From NCBI RefSeq assembly GCF_021233355.1, contig NZ_CP089507.1, positions 3,163,001-3,227,000 on the forward strand: a DNA stretch of 64,000 nt. Reading direction: 5' to 3'. Every line of letters starts with the position of its first letter. The stretch's first letter is position 1. Below the pieces are notes generated by a model. That model saw only the letters and a list, made by a program, of their open reading frames with translations. It did not search any database and was not told the origin of the DNA. The DNA is from Luteimonas fraxinea (GTDB taxonomy: Bacteria > Pseudomonadota > Gammaproteobacteria > Xanthomonadales > Xanthomonadaceae). This document shows positions 11,486 to 21,147 of this stretch, piece after piece. A program made the translations under genes and the position numbers.

Positions 11486-11859
11486 GGAATTCGGATCGGG
11501 CGGGGCGATGACGGGCTGCAGTTTAAGGCAGCGCCCGCGGCGCCGGTGCGAAGTGTTCGCATTTGCGGAAGAGATGGTGTGTCGCGCATCGCCCGCGACG
11601 GATGGCGGGCAGGTGTTCCGTCCTGTGGCGCGCGCCGAAGTCGTAGCTTCGGATCACCCGCAGCCGCTACTGGTCCTGGATCGTGTCGTACGGCAGAGGC
11701 CTGTGTCGGGAGCGCGGCCGCCGCGTGGTCTGCGGCGGGTTGGTCGAGAGCGGCCAGACCGAGCGGCGCGCGCGGGTCGACGAAAGGCGACATGGGCGAG
11801 GCGCTGCTGCTTGTCAGCGGACTGCTAGTGCTTGGCCGGCTTTCGGAGGCACAAATGCA
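11486..11859. other. Gene-free stretch upstream of fdxA
   Basis: No convincing gene is seen between the fdxA start and the tRNA-Glu region. Frames that cross it are antisense to fdxA or run through the tRNA. The first 80 bases should hold the fdxA promoter; a CTTAAAC box about 40 bases upstream of the fdxA ATG on the minus strand is a weak -10 candidate. Confidence 0.4.
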
Positions 11860-11889
11860 GACAGCCCACACCTTGCGGCATGGGCTGTC
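11860..11889 (-). terminator. Hairpin after tRNA-Glu
   Basis: A perfect 9-bp inverted repeat, GACAGCCCA/TGGGCTGTC, with a 12-base loop begins 11 bases past the CCA end of tRNA-Glu on the minus strand. The downstream bases (TGCATTTG) are only partly U-rich, so termination is likely but may be imperfect. Confidence 0.6.
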
Positions 11890-11899
11890 GACTTTGATA

Positions 11900-11975
11900 T
11901 GGTGCTCCCTACGGGATTCGAACCCGTGTTTTAGCCTTGAGAGGGCCACGTCCTGGGCCTCTAGACGAAGGGAGC
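11900..11975 (-). tRNA. tRNA-Glu (anticodon CTC)
   Basis: A 76-base tRNA on the minus strand with encoded CCA. The start GCTCCCTTCGTCTAGAGGCC is the typical tRNA-Glu 5' half; acceptor arms GCTCCC/GGGAGC pair; the anticodon arm TGGCC-CTCTCAA-GGCTA gives anticodon CTC for GAG codons. Many gammaproteobacteria have only the TTC form, so this is an additional isoacceptor suited to a high-GC genome. Confidence 0.95.
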
Positions 11976-12098
11976 TGGGCGCCGCGAGCGGCTCCGGTTG
12001 GACGACCGGTCTGCAAACGCGTCTAAGACGTGTGCAGCTTGCTAGTATATCAGGCTTGCTGGCGCCGCAACGGCCGCCTGAGAATTTTTTCAGACTTG

Positions 12099-13436
12099 AT
12101 GCATACCGATTCCGCTCCGATTCAAAGCGCCATCTCCGCCGAGCTGCGGACGATTCCGCGCGACCAGCACACCATCTCGCGGCGGCAGATCAGCCAGAAC
12201 GCGCTGCGCGTGCTGTACCGCCTGCACGAGGCCGGCCACGAGGCCTATCTGGTCGGCGGGGCGGTGCGCGATGTACTGGTCGGCCTGACGCCGAAGGACT
12301 TCGACATCGCAACTGACGCGACGCCCGAGCAGGTCAAAGGGCTGTTCCGCAACTGCCGCCTGATCGGCCGCCGGTTCCGTCTGGCGCATGTCGTGTTCGG
12401 CCGCGAGATCATCGAGGTGGCCACGTTCCGCGCCAACGTCGACGACGGCAGCGGTGACCGCGAAGTCCACGACGGCGGCCGCCTGCTGCGCGACAACGTC
12501 TACGGCACCATCGAAGACGACGCGGTGCGCCGCGACTTCACCGCCAACGCGCTGTATTACGCGATCGCCGATTTCTCGGTGCGTGATTACACCGGCGGCT
12601 TCGAGGACGTGCAGAACCGGGTCATGCGCCTGATCGGCGATCCCGATACGCGCTACCGCGAAGATCCCGTGCGCATGCTGCGTGCGGTGCGTCTTGCGGC
12701 GAAGCTCGGTTTCACGATCGAACCCGGCACCGCGGAACCCATTCCGCGTCTGGCCTCGCTGCTGGCCGAAGCCGCGCCGGCGCGGCTGTTCGAGGAATGC
12801 CTGAAGCTGTTCCTGTCCGGGCATGCGGTCGCCAGTTTCGAAGGTCTCGAGCGGCACGGCCTGCTGCCGGCGCTGTTCCCCGAATCAGCGGCCGCTCTCG
12901 CCAGCAACCGCAGCGGCGCGTTGCGCGCGATGGTGCTCGCGGGTCTGGCATCGACCGATGCGCGCATCGCCGCGGGCGATCCGGTGTCGCCGGCGTTCCT
13001 GTTCGCGACCTTGCTGTGGCCGGCGTTCTGCCGCGCCTGGATGAAGCTGCAGGCCGACGGCGTGCAGCCGGTCGAAGCGCAGCGCCGCGCGGCCGATCGC
13101 GTCACGCTGCATCAGGTGACGACGGTCGCGCTGCCGCGTCGCTTCTCGCTGCCTATGCAGGAAATCTGGCTGCTGCAGGCACGCTTCCCGCTGCGCCAGC
13201 GCAAGCGCGTCACGCGCACGCTGTCGCATCCGCGTTTCCGCGCCGCATTCGATTTTCTCGTACTGCGCCAGACCGCGTCCGATGCGCATGCCGCTGACGT
13301 CGCGTTCTGGGAAGAAGCCCAGCACGATCCTGACCACGCGATCGCGCTGTATCCGGGCGAGGACGAGGCGGGTGGCGATGAAGACGCACCGCGTCGCCGT
13401 CGCCGTCGCCGCCGTACGCCGGCCGCGGCTGGATGA
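12099..13436 (+). CDS. pcnB: Poly(A) polymerase I
   Basis: A 445-residue class II nucleotidyltransferase that adds 3' poly(A) tails to RNA and so promotes decay. The head domain has LVGGAVRDVLVG and KDFDIATDA (metal-binding DxD), then RRDFTANALYY and the REDPVRMLRAVRLAAKLGF motif. These, with an upstream RRQISQNALRVL segment, favour PcnB over CCA-adding enzyme. The C-terminus ends in an arginine run (RRRRRRRR) typical of PcnB tails. Start ATG 12099 follows an AT-rich leader without a clear ribosome site. It heads the pcnB-folK-pan cluster; folK starts 40 bases after its stop. Confidence 0.95.
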   Translation: MHTDSAPIQSAISAELRTIPRDQHTISRRQISQNALRVLYRLHEAGHEAYLVGGAVRDVLVGLTPKDFDIATDATPEQVKGLFRNCRLIGRRFRLAHVVFGREIIEVATFRANVDDGSGDREVHDGGRLLRDNVYGTIEDDAVRRDFTANALYYAIADFSVRDYTGGFEDVQNRVMRLIGDPDTRYREDPVRMLRAVRLAAKLGFTIEPGTAEPIPRLASLLAEAAPARLFEECLKLFLSGHAVASFEGLERHGLLPALFPESAAALASNRSGALRAMVLAGLASTDARIAAGDPVSPAFLFATLLWPAFCRAWMKLQADGVQPVEAQRRAADRVTLHQVTTVALPRRFSLPMQEIWLLQARFPLRQRKRVTRTLSHPRFRAAFDFLVLRQTASDAHAADVAFWEEAQHDPDHAIALYPGEDEAGGDEDAPRRRRRRRRTPAAAG

Positions 13437-13476
13437 CACCGCGCGCCGCGCGCGGCGTGCAGGCAGGCGCCCGCGC

Positions 13477-13971
13477 GTGAGCGTGCGCGCCTGGATCGGG
13501 CTCGGCGGCAATCTGGGCAATGTGCCGCAGGTACTGCGCGACGCCGCAGCGGCGCTGTCGGCGCTTTCCGATATCAAAGACCTCCGGCTGTCGTCGCTGT
13601 ATCGCACGCCGGCCTGGGGCCGCACCGACCAGCCCGATTTCGTCAACGCGGTTGCGGTGCTCGACACCAACCGCGCACCGATGGATCTGCTCGACGCGCT
13701 GCTCGATATCGAACGTCTATTCGGCCGCACCCGCAGTGACGAGGCTGGCGACCAGTGGGGGCCGCGCACGCTGGACCTCGACCTGCTGCTCTATGGCGAC
13801 GCGTTGATCACGCTGCCGGGACTGACCGTTCCCCATCCGCGCCTGCACCAGCGCGCATTCGCGCTCGTGCCGCTGCTGGAACTCGACGCCGACATCGTGA
13901 TTCCACGTATCGGCGCGGCGGCCGATGCGCTCGTACACGTGGATCGCGCCGGCATCGAAGCGCTGCCCTGA
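13477..13971 (+). CDS. folK: 6-hydroxymethyl-7,8-dihydropterin pyrophosphokinase
   Basis: A 164-residue HPPK that transfers pyrophosphate from ATP to the pterin in folate synthesis. Seen: GLGGNLGN, SSLYRTPAWGRTDQPDFVNAV, the RTLDLDLLLYGD signature with both metal-binding aspartates, and HPRLHQRAFALVPL. The start is taken as GTG 13477 (GTG-AGC-GTG-CGC), which gives family length; a second GTG at 13483 and an ATG at 13378 inside pcnB are alternatives. pcnB-folK-panB is a conserved order in gammaproteobacteria. Confidence 0.93.
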   Translation: MSVRAWIGLGGNLGNVPQVLRDAAAALSALSDIKDLRLSSLYRTPAWGRTDQPDFVNAVAVLDTNRAPMDLLDALLDIERLFGRTRSDEAGDQWGPRTLDLDLLLYGDALITLPGLTVPHPRLHQRAFALVPLLELDADIVIPRIGAAADALVHVDRAGIEALP

Positions 13972-14075
13972 TCTCGCGTCGGGCCGTCGTTCGCTGATCC
14001 GCGGCGCTGCACCGCTCGACGCGTCGGTGCCGGCGCGCGCGACCAGCGTTTCGGCATTGGTGCGACACTAATGCG

Positions 14076-14891
14076 ATGAACACTTCATCTTCCGCGCCGG
14101 TCACCGTGCCCGCGCTGTTCGAGGCCCGCGCCGCCGGTCGCCGGCTCGCGATGCTCACCGCTTACGACGCCGGCTTCGCCCGCACCTTCGATGCCGCAGG
14201 TGTGGACCTGCTGCTGATCGGCGATTCGCTGGGCATGGTGGTGCAGGGGCATGGCTCGACGCTGCCGGTCACCGTCGACGACATCGCGTATCACACGGCC
14301 TGCGTGGCCCGTGCCGTGCAGCGCGCGTTGATCGTCGCCGATCTGCCGTTCCAAGCCGACGCGACGCCCGAACGCGCGCTCGACGCGTCGACGCGGCTGC
14401 TGCAGGCCGGTGCCGGCATGGTCAAGCTGGAAGGCGCGACGCCCAACAAATGCGAGGTCGTGCGCTTCCTCGTCGATCGCGAGATTCCGGTCTGCGCGCA
14501 TCTCGGGCTTACCCCGCAATCGGTGCTGCGTTTCGGCGGCTTCAAGATCCAGGGGCGTAACGATGCCGCGGCGCAGGCGCTTCGCGACGATGCGCGCGCG
14601 ATCGCCGAAGCCGGCGCGACGCTGATCGTGCTCGAAGGCGTGCCGGCATCGCTGGCTGCCGAAATCACCGCCGCCTCGCCGGTGCCGACGATCGGCATCG
14701 GCGCCGGCCCGGATTGCGATGGCCAGGTGCTGGTGCTGCACGACATGCTGGGTCTGGACAGCGGCCATCGCCGGCCGAAGTTCGTCCGCGATTTCCTCGT
14801 CGAAGGCGGCTCGATCGCTAGCGCCGCGCGCGCCTACATCGAGGCGGTGCGCGACGGCAGCTTCCCGGGGCCGGAACACTCGTACAAATAA
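14076..14891 (+). CDS. panB: 3-methyl-2-oxobutanoate hydroxymethyltransferase
   Basis: A 271-residue enzyme that transfers a hydroxymethyl group from methylene-THF to alpha-ketoisovalerate, the first step of pantothenate synthesis. The TIM-barrel motifs [44 protein letters not shown] and [17 protein letters not shown] are present, and the metal ligands (Asp in GDSLG, Asp in VADLPF) and Glu in LEGVP can be placed. ATG 14076 gives full length. panC follows after 120 bases. Confidence 0.97.
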   Translation: MNTSSSAPVTVPALFEARAAGRRLAMLTAYDAGFARTFDAAGVDLLLIGDSLGMVVQGHGSTLPVTVDDIAYHTACVARAVQRALIVADLPFQADATPERALDASTRLLQAGAGMVKLEGATPNKCEVVRFLVDREIPVCAHLGLTPQSVLRFGGFKIQGRNDAAAQALRDDARAIAEAGATLIVLEGVPASLAAEITAASPVPTIGIGAGPDCDGQVLVLHDMLGLDSGHRRPKFVRDFLVEGGSIASAARAYIEAVRDGSFPGPEHSYK

Positions 14892-15011
14892 GCGGAGCGT
14901 CGTGGCCGGTCATGCGAGCACGTGCGCCTAGCGATGACCTGCAGCGGTGCGCGCTGACGCCCGGGGTCGCCGATCTGCGAAGATCGACGCCTCCCCCTTG
15001 CCGGACCCGCC

Positions 15012-15878
15012 GTGATCGACACCGTCCATGACCTCGCCGCGCTGCGTGCGCGGATCGCCGACTGGAAGCGCGCGGGCCTGCGCATCGGTCTCGTGCCGAC
15101 GATGGGCAATCTGCACGCGGGTCATTTCTCGCTGGTGGGGGCATTGCGCTCGCGCGTGGATCGCGTGGTCGCCAGCGTGTTCGTCAATCCTACCCAGTTC
15201 GGACCGAACGAGGACTTCGCCCGCTATCCGCGCACGCCGGAGCAGGACGCGCAGGGTCTCGCCGCCGCGGGCTGCGATCTGCTGTGGCTGCCATCGGTGG
15301 AGGCGATGTATCCCCTGGGCCTGCACAACACGGTGACCGTGCGGGTACCGGGCGTGACCGAAGTGCTCGACGGTGCGCATCGTCCGGGTCATTTCGACGG
15401 CGTGGCGACCGTGGTCGCGCGTCTGTTCAACCAGGTGCAGCCGGACGTCGCCGCGTTCGGGCGCAAGGACTACCAGCAGCTGGCGGTGATCGCGCATCTG
15501 GTCGCAGATCTCGCATTTCCGGTGGAACTGCTGCCGGTCGCGATCGCCCGGGAGGCCGACGGCCTGGCGATGAGTTCGCGCAACCAGTATCTCGACGCCG
15601 ATGCGCGGGCCAGTGCGCCGGCGATGCATGCGGCGTTGCGCGCACTTCGCGACGCCATGCAGGGCGGCGCAACTGCAGCGGGCGCGGCGGGCAACGCCGC
15701 GGCGGCGCTGCGCGAGGCCGGCTTCGTGGTCGATTACGTCGAGGTGCGTGCGCCCGACCTGGCGCCGTATGTCGACGGCCAGCAGGCCGCGGTCGCGCTG
15801 GCCGCGGCGCGCCTCGGCGCCACACGCCTGATCGACAACCTCGAATTCAGCATCGACGGCACGCCGACGGCCCGCTGA
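15012..15878 (+). CDS. panC: Pantothenate synthetase
   Basis: A 288-residue ATP-dependent ligase joining pantoate and beta-alanine. Seen: VPTMGNLHAGHFSLV (HxGH nucleotide site), SVFVNPTQFGPNEDF, GHFDGVATVVARLFNQVQPD, FGRKDYQQL and the MSSRNQYL (KMSKS-like) loop. The start is GTG 15012; a GTG start with family length (MIDTV...) is more likely than any ATG downstream. It lies between panB and panD, all on the plus strand. Confidence 0.96.
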   Translation: MIDTVHDLAALRARIADWKRAGLRIGLVPTMGNLHAGHFSLVGALRSRVDRVVASVFVNPTQFGPNEDFARYPRTPEQDAQGLAAAGCDLLWLPSVEAMYPLGLHNTVTVRVPGVTEVLDGAHRPGHFDGVATVVARLFNQVQPDVAAFGRKDYQQLAVIAHLVADLAFPVELLPVAIAREADGLAMSSRNQYLDADARASAPAMHAALRALRDAMQGGATAAGAAGNAAAALREAGFVVDYVEVRAPDLAPYVDGQQAAVALAAARLGATRLIDNLEFSIDGTPTAR

Positions 15879-15907
15879 ATCTCCCGTCGCCGCGGCAGGC
15901 GGTGATG

Positions 15908-15935
15908 TTGCGATGCCGCAGATGGTCCCTATACT
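15908..15935 (+). promoter_or_regulatory. Probable sigma-70 promoter of panD-pgi
   Basis: TTGCGA (15908-15913), a 16-base spacer and TATACT (15930-15935) lie in the gap between panC and panD, about 57 bases before the panD ATG. The boxes match consensus at four and five of six positions. This would let panD and pgi be transcribed apart from panBC. Confidence 0.5.
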
Positions 15936-15992
15936 TCGCGGTTCCTGCGGGCTTCCCGCGTTGTCCGATGCCGTGATCCGGCCGCATCCGTC

Positions 15993-16373
15993 ATGCAACT
16001 CACCCTGCTGAAAGCCAAGATCCACCGCGCCTCCGTCACCCACGCCGAGCTGCATTACGAAGGCTCGTGTGCGATCGACGGCCGCCTGCTTGACCTGTCG
16101 GGCATCCGCGAGTACGAGCGCATCGAGATCTACAACATCAACAACGGCGAGCGCTTCGCGACCTACGCGATCCGCGCCGATGTCGGCAGCGGCATCATCT
16201 CGGTCAACGGCGCCGCCGCGCACAAGGCCGGCGTGGGCGATCTGGTGATCATCTGCGCCTACGGCGCGCTGGACGAAGCCGAAGTGGCGAAGTTCAAGCC
16301 CAAGCTGGTGTACGTGGACCGCGACAACCGCATGACCCACACCAACGATTCGATTCCCGCACAGGCCGCCTGA
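15993..16373 (+). CDS. panD: Aspartate 1-decarboxylase precursor
   Basis: A 126-residue pyruvoyl enzyme that makes beta-alanine from aspartate for pantothenate. The self-cleavage site is Gly24-Ser25 in [10 protein letters not shown]; Ser25 becomes the pyruvoyl group. Also seen: Lys9-region [28 protein letters not shown] and [20 protein letters not shown] 15993 places Ser25 at its standard position. Its TGA overlaps the pgi ATG by one base (TGATG), which indicates coupled translation. Confidence 0.97.
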   Translation: MQLTLLKAKIHRASVTHAELHYEGSCAIDGRLLDLSGIREYERIEIYNINNGERFATYAIRADVGSGIISVNGAAAHKAGVGDLVIICAYGALDEAEVAKFKPKLVYVDRDNRMTHTNDSIPAQAA

Positions 16374-17902
16374 TGACGACAGCGGCGCGGCGGATCATCG
16401 AGGCGCTGGCGCCGCACGCGCGTCGCCTCGATTCGGCGCGCATCGCCGACCTCGTCGAAGCCGATGCGGCGCGCCCGCACGATTTTGCGCTGCGCATCGG
16501 CGGGCTCTACGCCAGCTTCGCGCGCCAGCGGCTCGACCGCGAGGCGCGCGACGCGCTGGTCGCACTCGGTGAAGCCGCAGAGTTGCCGCAGGCGTTCCGT
16601 GCGCTGTTCGACGGCGTCACCGTCAACACTTCGGAGAACCGTCCTGCGCTGCATGTCGCGCTGCGGTCCGCGCTGTCTGACGCCGCGATCGCGCGTGACG
16701 CGCATGCGCAGGCGGCCGAAGCGCGCGTGCGCATGGCGGAACTGGTCGCGCAGCTCGAAGCGTCCGACGTCACCGACATCGTCAATGTCGGCATCGGCGG
16801 TTCGGATCTTGGTCCGCGCCTGGTCGTCGATGCGCTGAAGGATTTCGGCACCGGTCGCTTCCGCGTGCATTTCCTGACCAACGTCGACGGCAGCGATGCG
16901 CAGCATCGGCTTGCGAAACTCGATCCGGCGAAGACCGCCGCGATTCTCGTCTCCAAGACCTTCGGCACGCAGGAAACCCTGCTCAACGGCGCGGTCGTGC
17001 GCGACTGGCTCGGCGGCAGCGAACGCCTGTATGCGGTCAGCGCCAACGTGCCGCGTGCCGAAGCCTTCGGCGTCGCGCCCGAGCGCGTGCTGCCGATGTG
17101 GGACTGGGTGGGCGGGCGTTATTCGCTGTGGTCGGCCGTCGGTTTCTCGATCGCGCTCGCAGTCGGCATGGACGGCTTCGAGGCGCTGCTCGCCGGCGCC
17201 GCCGACATGGACTCGCATGCGCTGCAGGCGCCGATCGCCGAAAACCTGCCGTTGCTGCATGCGCTGACGGGCGTGTGGAACCGCAACGCGCTCGGCCTCG
17301 CCACGCATGCCGTGCTGCCCTACGACGAGCGCCTCGCGCTGCTGCCGGCCTATCTGCAGCAGCTGGTGATGGAAAGCCTCGGCAAGTCGGTCACGCCTGA
17401 TGGCGAGGCCGTCGGTATCGACACCGTGCCGGTGCTGTGGGGCGGGCCGGGGACCAATTCGCAGCACAGCTTCTTCCAGGCGCTGCACCAGGGCACGCAG
17501 ACCGTGCCGGCCGATTTCATTGGCGTGGTGAATCCTGCGCATCCGCATGCCGACAACCACGCCGCGCTGCTGTCGAACCTGCTCGCGCAGACCGAAGCGC
17601 TGGCCAACGGCTATTCGGCCGAGGATCCGCAGAAGTCGTATCCGGGCAATCGCCCCTCGACGCTGTTCCTGCTCGACCGTCTCGATCCGCGCAGCCTCGG
17701 CGCGTTGATCGCGCTCTACGAGCACAGCGTCTACGCGCAGTCGGTGCTGTGGGGCATCAATGCCTTCGACCAGTGGGGCGTCGAGCTGGGCAAGCGCATT
17801 GCCGGCGAACTGATGCCGGCGGTGCAGGGCGATGACGTGGCGGTGGCCGACCCGGTCACGCGCGCGTTGCTGGACGAGATCCGCGCGCGTCGCGCGCGCT
17901 GA
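16373..17902 (+). CDS. pgi: Glucose-6-phosphate isomerase
   Basis: A 509-residue cytosolic isomerase converting glucose-6-phosphate and fructose-6-phosphate. Seen: [41 protein letters not shown], the [13 protein letters not shown] signature, the [12 protein letters not shown](A)LHQGT region with catalytic His, and the C-terminal QWGVELGK signature. It is somewhat shorter than the 549-residue E. coli enzyme, as is common in this group. It ends the pan-pgi run and is convergent with queG. Confidence 0.97.
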   Translation: MTTAARRIIEALAPHARRLDSARIADLVEADAARPHDFALRIGGLYASFARQRLDREARDALVALGEAAELPQAFRALFDGVTVNTSENRPALHVALRSALSDAAIARDAHAQAAEARVRMAELVAQLEASDVTDIVNVGIGGSDLGPRLVVDALKDFGTGRFRVHFLTNVDGSDAQHRLAKLDPAKTAAILVSKTFGTQETLLNGAVVRDWLGGSERLYAVSANVPRAEAFGVAPERVLPMWDWVGGRYSLWSAVGFSIALAVGMDGFEALLAGAADMDSHALQAPIAENLPLLHALTGVWNRNALGLATHAVLPYDERLALLPAYLQQLVMESLGKSVTPDGEAVGIDTVPVLWGGPGTNSQHSFFQALHQGTQTVPADFIGVVNPAHPHADNHAALLSNLLAQTEALANGYSAEDPQKSYPGNRPSTLFLLDRLDPRSLGALIALYEHSVYAQSVLWGINAFDQWGVELGKRIAGELMPAVQGDDVAVADPVTRALLDEIRARRAR

Positions 17903-17915
17903 TCGATCGCTGTTC

Positions 17916-17934
17916 GCGCGGGCGCTTCCCGCGC
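17916..17934. terminator. Short GC hairpin between convergent pgi and queG
   Basis: GCGCGGG/CCCGCGC 7-bp stem with a 5-base loop fills most of the 40-base gap between the two stop codons. There is no T tract on either side, so activity is uncertain. Confidence 0.35.
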
Positions 17935-17942
17935 CTGCGAAG

Positions 17943-19025
17943 TCAGTCCACGCCGTGGCGCGCCAGCGCCCAGTCCACGTGCTCTTCGATCAGAAGATCG
18001 CCGGAGTTCCGGCGCGTGCGCAGCGCGGTGATGGTCTCCGGCGTCGTCGGCGCATTGCCCAGCGCGACCGCGAGATTGCGCAGCCAGCGGCGATGTCCGC
18101 TGCGGCGGATCGGTGAGCCTTCGGTGCGCTGCAGGAACTCGTCCTCGTCCCAGGCGAACAGCTCGGCCAGGCTCGCGGTGTCGAGATTGTTGCGCGCACG
18201 GAAGTCGGGTTCGTCGGTGCGCTTGGCGAACTTGTTCCAGGGGCAGACCAGCTGGCAGTCGTCGCAGCCAAAGATGCGGTTGCCGATCAACGGACGCAGC
18301 GAGACGTCGATCGCGCCTTCGTGTTCGATCGTGAGATAGGCGATGCAGCGTCGCGCGTCGAGGCGGTGCGGCGCGATGATCGCGCGCGTCGGGCAGACGT
18401 CGATACAGCGCACGCAGCTGCCGCAATGCGCGGTCGCTGGGGGATCGATCGGCAGCGGCACGTCGACGTAGATCTCGCCGAGGAAGAACCACGAGCCACC
18501 GTTCTTGTCGATCAGGCAGGTGTGTTTGCCGATCCAGCCCAGGCCAGCGTTGCGCGCGAGCGCGCGTTCCAGTACCGGCGCCGAATCGACGAACACGCGA
18601 TGGCCGAACGGACCGATTTCCTCGGCGATGCGATGCGATAACTTCTGCAGCCGGTTGCGCATCAGCTTGTGGTAATCGCGGCCCAGCGCATAGCGCGCCA
18701 CGTAGGCGCGGCTGCCATCGGCGAGCGTGTCCCAGGCGCTGTCGTCGTCGTTGCGGCCGTAGTCGAGACCGACCGACAACACGCGCACGGTGCCGGGCAG
18801 CAGTTCGTCCGGACGCGCGCGCATGTCGCCGTGGCGTGCCATCCAGTCCATGGTTCCGTACAGCCCCTGCGCGAGCCAGTCGCGCAGATGCGCTTCGTCC
18901 TCGCGCAGGTCGATGCCGGCGATGCCGCAACGCTGGAAGCCCATCTCGCCCGCGATCGCCTTGATGCGCGCGGCGAGCGCGTCAGGCGATGCGGGGGGCG
19001 GAGCGGCGGTGGCGGCGGACGGCAT
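17943..19025 (-). CDS. queG: Epoxyqueuosine reductase
   Basis: A 360-residue cobalamin- and Fe-S-dependent enzyme for the last step of queuosine synthesis in tRNA. Seen: the N-terminal cobalamin-domain segments FQRCGIAGID and GTMDWMARH, RYALGRDYHK, LGWIGKHTCLI, and two 4Fe-4S motifs, CGSCVRCIDVCP and CDDCQLVCPWN, followed by HEAT-like C-terminal helices. ATG 19025 is chosen; a GTG lies directly before it. It is divergent from nnr with only 29 bases between start codons, the same queG/nnr (yjeS/yjeF) and tsaE neighbourhood as in E. coli. Confidence 0.95.
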   Translation of the reverse strand: MPSAATAAPPPASPDALAARIKAIAGEMGFQRCGIAGIDLREDEAHLRDWLAQGLYGTMDWMARHGDMRARPDELLPGTVRVLSVGLDYGRNDDDSAWDTLADGSRAYVARYALGRDYHKLMRNRLQKLSHRIAEEIGPFGHRVFVDSAPVLERALARNAGLGWIGKHTCLIDKNGGSWFFLGEIYVDVPLPIDPPATAHCGSCVRCIDVCPTRAIIAPHRLDARRCIAYLTIEHEGAIDVSLRPLIGNRIFGCDDCQLVCPWNKFAKRTDEPDFRARNNLDTASLAELFAWDEDEFLQRTEGSPIRRSGHRRWLRNLAVALGNAPTTPETITALRTRRNSGDLLIEEHVDWALARHGVD

Positions 19026-19041
19026 CACGATGCGCGAAGTA

Positions 19042-19047
19042 TAGAAT
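19042..19047 (+). promoter_or_regulatory. Candidate -10 box giving a leaderless nnr mRNA
   Basis: TAGAAT (overlapped by TATAGA at 19040-19045) is the only -10-like box in the 29-base gap. The expected start of transcription would fall on or within two bases of the nnr ATG at 19055. No good -35 box is seen, and it would lie inside queG. Confidence 0.35.
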
Positions 19048-19054
19048 CCGCGCG

Positions 19055-20590
19055 ATGAGTGCTTCCTGTGCCACGCCTGCGCCCGGCGCTCCGCTGCCGG
19101 GCACCCCGCTGTACGACGCGACCGCGCTGCGCGCGATCGAGGCCGCGGCGCTCTCGCACGCGAGTGATGCCACCACGCTGATGCAACGGGCGGGGCAGGC
19201 CGGTTGGCGCACGTTGCTGTCTTACTGGCCGCAGGCGCGGCGCATCGTCGTGGTCTGCGGGCCGGGCAACAACGGCGGCGACGGCTACGTGCTCGCGACG
19301 CAAGCGCTGGCGTCGGGGCGCGACGCGGTCGTCGTCCGGCTCGCATCGCATGCACCGCGGACCGATGCAGCGCAGGCGATGTGCGCCGCGTTCGAGGCCG
19401 CAGGCGGCCGGATCCTTGCGTTCGATCGCGCGTTGCCGGTTGCCGACGTCGTCGTCGATGCGGTGTTCGGTATCGGCCTGTCCCGTGCGCCCGACGACGC
19501 GACCGCTGCATTGATCGATGCGATCAACGCCGCGGGCGTGCCGGTGCTCGCATTGGATACGCCCAGCGGCCTGTCCGGCGATCGCGGCAGCGCGGCGGGC
19601 GCTGCCGTGCGCGCGACGCACACGCTGCAGTTCCTCGCGCCGCAGATCGGACTGCAGACCGGCGATGGTCCGGATCATGCCGGCGCGCTGTCGCTGGACA
19701 CGCTCGGCGTTGACACGCGCTGCTTCACGAATGCGCAGGCAAACGCGCGCCGGATCGATGCGCACGATCTCGCGCACTGGCTGCGGCCACGTTCGCGCAA
19801 TGCGCACAAGGGCCGCCACGGCCGCGTGCTGTGCATCGGCGGCGATCACGGCACCGGCGGCGCGGTGCTGCTCGCGGCCGGCGCTGCGCTGCGCGCAGGC
19901 GCGGGGCTGGTGGAAGTTGCGACCCAGGGCGTGCACGTCGCGCCACTGCTCGCGCGCTGGCCCGAGGCGATGGTCCGGCGTACCGACAACGTGTCCGCGC
20001 TGGCCGGCGCTCTTGATGCTGCGGATGTCATCGCGCTCGGTCCGGGCCTCGGCCAAGGCAGCTGGGGGTACGCGCTGTTCGACGAAACGCTCGACGCATC
20101 CAGCGCCGCCGGCACGCCGCTGGTGCTCGATGCCGACGCGCTCAATCTGCTTGCCGCGCGTCCGCGCGCGTTGCCGGCAGGCGCGATACTCACCCCGCAT
20201 CCGGGCGAAGCCGCGCGGTTGCTCGATCTCGATACCGCCGCGATCCAGCGCGATCGCCCGGCTGCGGTGCGCGCACTCGCTGCGCGCTGGAATGCGGTCG
20301 TCGTGCTCAAGGGTGCCGGCACATTGGTCTGCGCGCCCGGCGGCCTGCCGTGGCTCATCGCTGCCGGCAATCCCGGCATGGCCACCGGCGGCATGGGCGA
20401 TGTGCTGACCGGCGTGATCGCCGCGCTGCGCGCGCAGGGACTCGACGCCGAACACGCGGCCGCCTGTGGCGCCCTGCTGCACGCCGTGGCCGGCGATACC
20501 GCCGCGCGCACGTCCGGCGAACGCGGCCTGTTGCCGGGCGACCTCATCGACGTGCTGCGCGCCTGCGCGAATCCGGAACCGAACGCATGA
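19055..20590 (+). CDS. nnr: Bifunctional NAD(P)H-hydrate epimerase / ADP-dependent dehydratase
   Basis: A 511-residue fusion that repairs hydrated NAD(P)H. The N-terminal YjeF epimerase domain has VVVCGPGNNGGDGYVLA and VVVDAVFGIGLSR and LALDTPSGLSGDRG; the C-terminal ribokinase-like dehydratase domain (from about residue 240) has HKGRHGRVLCIGGDHGTGGA, VIALGPGLGQ, LVLDADALNLL, ILTPHPGEAARLL, VLKGAGTLV and the NPGMATGGMGDVLTG motif with catalytic Asp. ATG 19055 is preceded by no clear ribosome site, which fits a leaderless message. Its stop overlaps tsaE (ATGA). Confidence 0.96.
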   Translation: MSASCATPAPGAPLPGTPLYDATALRAIEAAALSHASDATTLMQRAGQAGWRTLLSYWPQARRIVVVCGPGNNGGDGYVLATQALASGRDAVVVRLASHAPRTDAAQAMCAAFEAAGGRILAFDRALPVADVVVDAVFGIGLSRAPDDATAALIDAINAAGVPVLALDTPSGLSGDRGSAAGAAVRATHTLQFLAPQIGLQTGDGPDHAGALSLDTLGVDTRCFTNAQANARRIDAHDLAHWLRPRSRNAHKGRHGRVLCIGGDHGTGGAVLLAAGAALRAGAGLVEVATQGVHVAPLLARWPEAMVRRTDNVSALAGALDAADVIALGPGLGQGSWGYALFDETLDASSAAGTPLVLDADALNLLAARPRALPAGAILTPHPGEAARLLDLDTAAIQRDRPAAVRALAARWNAVVVLKGAGTLVCAPGGLPWLIAAGNPGMATGGMGDVLTGVIAALRAQGLDAEHAAACGALLHAVAGDTAARTSGERGLLPGDLIDVLRACANPEPNA

Positions 20591-21072
20591 TCCGACGCCA
20601 CCTTCCCGACGACGCGGCGACCCGCCTGCTCGCCGAACTTCTCGCCGCGCATCAGCCGCGCGGCGCCGTCGTGTACCTGCAGGGCGACCTCGGCGCCGGC
20701 AAGTCCACGTTGGCCCGCGCCTGGCTGCGCGCGCTCGGCGTGACTGGCACGGTGCGCAGCCCGACCTACACGCTCGTCGAGCGCTATCCGGTCGATGGCG
20801 GTGAGGCCCTGCATCTGGATCTGTACCGGATCGGCGATGCAGGCGAGCTGGATTTTCTCGGGCTCGACGACATCGACGCTGCGCTGTGGCTCATCGAATG
20901 GCCGGAGCGCGGCGCCGCGGCGCTGGCGCCTGCCGATCTGGAGATCCACCTGGCAATCGACGGCGCGGGCCGCTCGGTCGAACTCGTGCCCGACGGGCAG
21001 GGCGGTAACGCTTGGCTGGCCGCACTTCTCGACGATCCCCGTTTGTCGACGCTTCCTGAACCGAAACCATAG
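20587..21072 (+). CDS. tsaE: tRNA threonylcarbamoyladenosine biosynthesis ATPase TsaE
   Basis: A 161-residue P-loop ATPase needed with TsaB, TsaC and TsaD for the t6A37 modification of ANN-decoding tRNAs. Seen: QGDLGAGKST (Walker A), VRSPTYTLVERY, HLDLYRIG and LWLIEWPERG. The ATG overlaps the nnr stop by four bases. nnr-tsaE-amiC-mutL is a conserved order in gammaproteobacteria. Confidence 0.96.
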   Translation: MIRRHLPDDAATRLLAELLAAHQPRGAVVYLQGDLGAGKSTLARAWLRALGVTGTVRSPTYTLVERYPVDGGEALHLDLYRIGDAGELDFLGLDDIDAALWLIEWPERGAAALAPADLEIHLAIDGAGRSVELVPDGQGGNAWLAALLDDPRLSTLPEPKP

Positions 21073-21147
21073 AAAGGATCTGCAGGCCACGGATTTGAAA
21101 GGGAAAACGGCTTGCAATGTTCCAGAGGCGGTGATTGACTAGCCGCC

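Noticed and set aside
13360..13436. The arginine-rich end of pcnB as a frameshift artefact
   Set aside because: Arg-rich tails are typical of PcnB and the frame ends cleanly before folK.
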